This document shows positions 60,637 through 64,000 of a DNA stretch of 64,000 nt, piece after piece. Each line of letters begins with the position of its first letter. Position 1 is the stretch's first letter. The notes beneath the pieces were generated by a model. That model was given only the letters and a program-made list of their open reading frames with translations. It was not told the origin of the DNA and did not search any database. The stretch comes from Kitasatospora papulosa. GTDB lineage: Bacteria; Actinomycetota; Actinomycetes; Streptomycetales; Streptomycetaceae. The stretch is taken from the NCBI RefSeq assembly GCF_000717245.1, contig NZ_JNYQ01000007.1, positions 186,001 to 250,000 of the forward strand, written 5' to 3'. The translations under genes were made by a program, and so were the position numbers.

Positions 60637-62877
60637 CTACTGGGGATCTGCGTACTGGATGCCACGGCCGTTGGTGCCCAGATAGACACGGCCGTGGACG
60701 CGGGGGTCGCCGGTGATGACCTCGCCGGTCCACCCCCACCGGTGGGCGTCGTCGTTGATGCGGACCCAGGTCGCGCCGGCGTCGTCCGAGCGCAGCACGG
60801 CCACGCCGTCGTACGTCGCGGAGACCCGCCCGGTCTGGAAGACGGCCGGGTAGCCCGCCCGCCCCTTCCGAGGGGCCGCCTTCCCGAACCCGAGGGCGTG
60901 CGATGCCTGGCAGCCGGCCACCCGGGTGAACGTCACGCCGCCGTCCGTCGAGCGCAGCAGTCCGGCGTCCTTCGCCGACAGCCACAGGTCGCCGGAGCGT
61001 CCCGGTGCCGCGGCGATACGGAACTGCGCGTCCCCCGACGGCAGCCCCTTCGCGCCCTCGGTGAACGTCGCGCCCCGGTCCGTGGAGAGGAGGACCGTCC
61101 CGGTGTCCGTGTCGTACGCGTAGAAGCGCCTCGGGTCGAGCGGATCCGCGACCGGCGCGGCGCCTTCGGGGAAGGTGGTCACCTCGGCCCAGGAGGCGCC
61201 GCCGTCCGTCGAGCGGTGCGCCGCGTACGTCGTGCCGTCCCAGTGGACGAACGACCACAGCAGCGTCGCCCCGTCGGCGGACACCGCCACCGGGCCGGGG
61301 GCCGAAGGGGCGATCGCCGGCTGGGAGGCGAAGGGCTGCCAGCTCACCCCGCCGTCCCGGGAGTACGCGCCGGCCCGGTCGGAGCCGGAGGGCCAGCCCG
61401 TCCGGACGACGTACGACGGCTTCAGGGTGGCCAGGGCGAGTCCCGTCGCCGTGCCGAACACCGGGTTCGAGGCCATCCCGAGTGAGGGTGACGAGGTCAG
61501 GGAGTCGTGCCGCATCACTCCGATGTCGCCCAGGCCGCTGAGCAGCCGGGCACCCGAGGGCGGCGCGATGAGCTGGCGCACCGCCGACTCCTCCAGGCCC
61601 CGGACCTCAGGGGCCCAGTGCACCAGGTCGCGCGTTCCGAAGACCGTCGCGCCGGTTCCGTACAGGACGTGGCGCGAGTCGTACGGGTCCAGTGCGACGG
61701 CCTGGATCCACCAGCCGAACTTGGGCTCCCCGCCCCACTTCAGATAGGGCGTCTCCGACACGTCGAGCACGGCCGTGTCCTTGAGCGAGGTCCAGCTCGC
61801 CCCGCCGTCCGTGGACCGGAACAGGGTGTCCACCGGCCCCCAGCGGTTGTTGGTGGAGACGACGACCGTACCCGGCCGGGCCGCGTCGACCGCGACCCCG
61901 CCGTACCCGAACGCGTCGCCGTCGCCGGGGGCGACGGGGGTCACGTCGGTCCAGCCGCCGGTCGCCGTGTCCAGTCGGTGCACCGAACCGTCGGACTGGT
62001 TGTTCGGGCCCGGTCCGTCCGCGTACGTCACGTACAGCGCACGGCCGCCGGCGTCATGGGCCGCGCGGACCGGAACCCTCGTCGCGCCGCCGGCGGACGG
62101 CTGCCCGGGTACCGCCTCCCAGCCGCCGGAGGCGGTCCTGCGGTAGAGGGCCGCGCCGCCGCCGTCCCCCCAGCCCGCGTACACCGTGCGGCCGGCCGCC
62201 ACCAGCAGGGTGACGCCCTGACCGCCGGCGGACGGCGTGGCCGGGAAGGAGGTGTCGGCGGACCAGGTGGCCCCCCGGTCCCGGGAGCGCAGCAGCCCGT
62301 CGTGCCGCGTGCCGAGCCAGAGGGTCTCGCTGTCGAGGGGATCGACCAGGAGCCGTTCGCCGCAGCCCCGGCCGTCCTCGTTGGCCCCCAGGCGCACGGT
62401 GAGATCCGTACGCGCCCAGGTCGCACCGCGGTCGTCGGACCGCAGAACCGCTCCCGGGGACGCCCACTCCTGGGCGTAGGTACCGAGTGCCAGGTACAGC
62501 CGGTCCGGGTGCGCCGGGTCGACCGCCATCGCCTCGACACCCAGCAGATTCCAGTCGTCCCACCCGATGTGGTCGGTGAGCGCCGTCCAGCGGGACCTGC
62601 GGTCGTCCCACCGGTAGGCGCCCCCGATGTCCGTGCGGGCGTAGGCGAGACCGCGTACGGCCGGATGGAACAGGAGTCCCGTCACGAAGCCCGTCCCGCC
62701 GATCGCCGCGGTGCGCCAGCGGTACGGCTCGGACCTCCCGGGCCGGGGTGCTGCGGCGGCCCCCACCGCCGCCGGAAGCACGGACACCGAGGCCGCGACC
62801 ACCGCCGCGCCGGCCAGGACGCTCCGGCGCCGGGGGTGCGAGGCGGGTTCCGGCTGTGGGACGGACGAAGCGCGCAT
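60637..62877 (-). CDS. Secreted GH74 xyloglucanase with Tat signal
   Basis: 746 residues from ATG 62877, with GGAGGG upstream. The N-terminus carries a twin-arginine signal (HPRRRSVLAGAAVVAA). Two seven-bladed propellers follow, with repeated Asp-box-like motifs (SDDRGATW, STDGGASW, STDRGATF, STDGGVTF) and the start PYRWRTAAIGGTGFVTGLLF, then YARTDIGGAYRWDD, typical of GH74 endo-xyloglucanases with a catalytic Asp in ARTDIGG. No binding module. It is the first enzyme gene behind the ABC permeases (53 bases) and acts outside the cell. Confidence 0.9.
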   Translation of the reverse strand: MRASSVPQPEPASHPRRRSVLAGAAVVAASVSVLPAAVGAAAAPRPGRSEPYRWRTAAIGGTGFVTGLLFHPAVRGLAYARTDIGGAYRWDDRRSRWTALTDHIGWDDWNLLGVEAMAVDPAHPDRLYLALGTYAQEWASPGAVLRSDDRGATWARTDLTVRLGANEDGRGCGERLLVDPLDSETLWLGTRHDGLLRSRDRGATWSADTSFPATPSAGGQGVTLLVAAGRTVYAGWGDGGGAALYRRTASGGWEAVPGQPSAGGATRVPVRAAHDAGGRALYVTYADGPGPNNQSDGSVHRLDTATGGWTDVTPVAPGDGDAFGYGGVAVDAARPGTVVVSTNNRWGPVDTLFRSTDGGASWTSLKDTAVLDVSETPYLKWGGEPKFGWWIQAVALDPYDSRHVLYGTGATVFGTRDLVHWAPEVRGLEESAVRQLIAPPSGARLLSGLGDIGVMRHDSLTSSPSLGMASNPVFGTATGLALATLKPSYVVRTGWPSGSDRAGAYSRDGGVSWQPFASQPAIAPSAPGPVAVSADGATLLWSFVHWDGTTYAAHRSTDGGASWAEVTTFPEGAAPVADPLDPRRFYAYDTDTGTVLLSTDRGATFTEGAKGLPSGDAQFRIAAAPGRSGDLWLSAKDAGLLRSTDGGVTFTRVAGCQASHALGFGKAAPRKGRAGYPAVFQTGRVSATYDGVAVLRSDDAGATWVRINDDAHRWGWTGEVITGDPRVHGRVYLGTNGRGIQYADPQ

Positions 62878-62930
62878 GACGGGGACCCTCCGATGGGGGA
62901 GTGCGGGACGTGCGGGACGGGTGCGGCGGT

Positions 62931-63875
62931 TCAGCCCTTGACGGCGCCGGTGAGCATGCCTTCCTTGAAGTGCTTCTGGACGAACGGCGACAGGAACGCG
63001 ACCGGGATCAGCGCCAGCACCATGACCGCCATCTGGACGGCGAGCAGGGACAGGTGGCCGGTGTTGATGACCTGCGTGAGCCCCGTGGGCCGCTCCTGCT
63101 TGAGGACCAGCTGGTTCATCACGTTCTGCAGCGGCAGCATGTCCGGGTCGCTGATGTAGATCGACGCGTTGAACCAGGCGCTCCAGTAGCCCACCGCGTA
63201 GAACAGCGTGATCACGGCGATGACCGCGCGGGACAGCGGCATGACGATCTGCCACAGGATGCGGAAGTCGCCCGCGCCGTCGATACGGGCGCTCTCGATG
63301 AGTTCCTGAGCCGTGCTCATGAAGAACGCCCGCAGGACCAGGATGTTGAAGACGTTCAGCGCGCTGGGAAGGATCAGCGCCAGATACGAGTCCGTGAGAC
63401 CGAGCCCCTGGACCACCAGGTAGGTCGGGATCAGTCCCGCGCCGAAGAACATCGTGGCCAGCATGAAGACGAGCAACGGACGGTGCAGCACGGAACCGGT
63501 ACGCGAGAGTCCGTAGGCGCACAGGACCGAGACGGTCATGCTGAAGAGCGTCCCGACCACGGTCACACAGACGCTGATCAGAGCCGCGCGGGTGACCTGG
63601 CCGCCGCCCAGGAGCTCCTGGTAGGCGACGAAGGTGACGCCGCGCGGGATCACCACGAGCCCGCCGGCTTCGGTGATGGTCCTCACCGAGGACAGACTGG
63701 TGACGATCACGACCCAGAGGGGGAAGAGGACGGCCAGGCAGATCAGGACCATCATCACGCCCTTGGAGGCGAGGCCGGCCTTCGACGGCTCCTCCTCCCA
63801 CACGGGACGCAGACGACCACGGGTTCCCGGCTTCACACCACCCAAGCCGGTCAGGCCGGAGAGCAGGCTGCTCAC
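62931..63875 (-). CDS. Sugar ABC transporter permease (LplC/YtcP-like)
   Basis: 314 residues from GTG 63875, overlapping the previous stop (GTGA). Six hydrophobic segments are visible after a cytoplasmic N-terminus of about 35 residues, and the EAA loop ELIESARIDGAGDFRILWQI, then VMPLSR contacts the ATPase. Sequence features (VTSLSSVRTITEAGG, NVFNILVLRAFFMSTAQEL, KHFKEGMLTGAVKG at the end) match the LplC subgroup, which imports complex oligosaccharides using the shared ATPase MsiK. It should carry xyloglucan oligosaccharides. Confidence 0.9.
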   Translation of the reverse strand: MSSLLSGLTGLGGVKPGTRGRLRPVWEEEPSKAGLASKGVMMVLICLAVLFPLWVVIVTSLSSVRTITEAGGLVVIPRGVTFVAYQELLGGGQVTRAALISVCVTVVGTLFSMTVSVLCAYGLSRTGSVLHRPLLVFMLATMFFGAGLIPTYLVVQGLGLTDSYLALILPSALNVFNILVLRAFFMSTAQELIESARIDGAGDFRILWQIVMPLSRAVIAVITLFYAVGYWSAWFNASIYISDPDMLPLQNVMNQLVLKQERPTGLTQVINTGHLSLLAVQMAVMVLALIPVAFLSPFVQKHFKEGMLTGAVKG

Positions 63876-64000
63876 TTCCTGTACACCCCCTGCTCACCCA
63901 TGAGATGGGCGACCTTGTTGGCCCCGAGGACCAGCAGCAGACCGAAGATTCCCTTGATGATTCCGACGGCCGCCGCGTAGCTGAACCCGCCGTTGGTGAT
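63872..64000 (-). CDS. Sugar ABC transporter permease (LplB-like), 5' part beyond window
   Basis: Only the last 42 codons are in the window: ITNGGFSYAAAVGIIKGIFG, then LLLVLGANKVAHLMGEQGVY and RK. The sequence matches the C-terminal helix of LplB-type permeases. Its TGA stop overlaps the GTG of the next permease, so the two halves of the membrane channel are translationally coupled. Confidence 0.88.
   Translation of the reverse strand: MTNGGFSYAAAVGIIKGIFGLLLVLGANKVAHLMGEQGVYRK

Overview
The window is about 70% G+C with strong G/C third-position bias, divergent and overlapping gene pairs, Tat and lipoprotein signals, an Scr1-type regulator/DUF397 pair and a tandem CYP157/CYP154-like pair. 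All of this points to a Streptomyces (or very close streptomycete) chromosome. I saw no rRNA, tRNA, CRISPR array or origin. Both edges cut genes: a membrane protein on the left and a sugar-ABC permease on the right.

Left part (1-14.7 kb): a cut membrane protein; a flavohaemoglobin plus flavin-nucleotide-oxidase-like operon; an alpha/beta hydrolase; a DUF574-type methyltransferase; a lipoprotein; a divergent MFS exporter/MocR regulator pair that shares one palindromic operator; a YceI protein; and a two-gene operon that couples a TPR-tailed Ser/Thr kinase to a UvrD-type helicase carrying a RelE-like N-terminal domain.

Accessory part (14.8-24.4 kb): a polymorphic-toxin locus on the minus strand. 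An SseB-like protein and a small partner lead, with overlapping genes, into a 1573-residue Rhs/YD-repeat protein. Its cognate immunity gene follows, then two displaced toxin/immunity cassettes: a barnase-like domain with a frameshift next to an intact barstar, and an unclassified toxin tail with a small partner gene. Two mutually truncated transposase remnants separate the cassettes. An anti-sigma-like ATPase lies upstream.

Middle (24.5-44.9 kb): a VOC protein next to a frameshifted AraC regulator, an HTH/zinc-ribbon protein, a NIPSNAP protein, and an Scr1-like/DUF397 pair. A complete Type I restriction-modification operon (hsdM-hsdS-hsdR) follows, preceded by a stand-alone HTH-N6-methylase-specificity fusion that diverges from an orphan DndB-like protein across a clear inverted-repeat operator. 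Small lipoproteins, membrane proteins and hypotheticals come next.

Right part (45-64 kb): an exonuclease; two P450s, the first without the EXXR arginine and with no conservon genes beside it; two secreted arabinan-active GH43 enzymes; an RsbQ-RsbP-like stress-signalling pair; and a pectinesterase. Last comes a minus-strand operon reading sugar ABC permeases - GH74 - GH42 - GH95 - GH12, with a convergent LacI regulator flanked by two GAAGCGCTTC boxes. Together these look like a plant cell-wall (xyloglucan, arabinan, pectin) utilisation region: extracellular GH74/GH12 would cut xyloglucan, the ABC system would import oligosaccharides, and cytoplasmic GH42 and GH95 would remove galactose and fucose.
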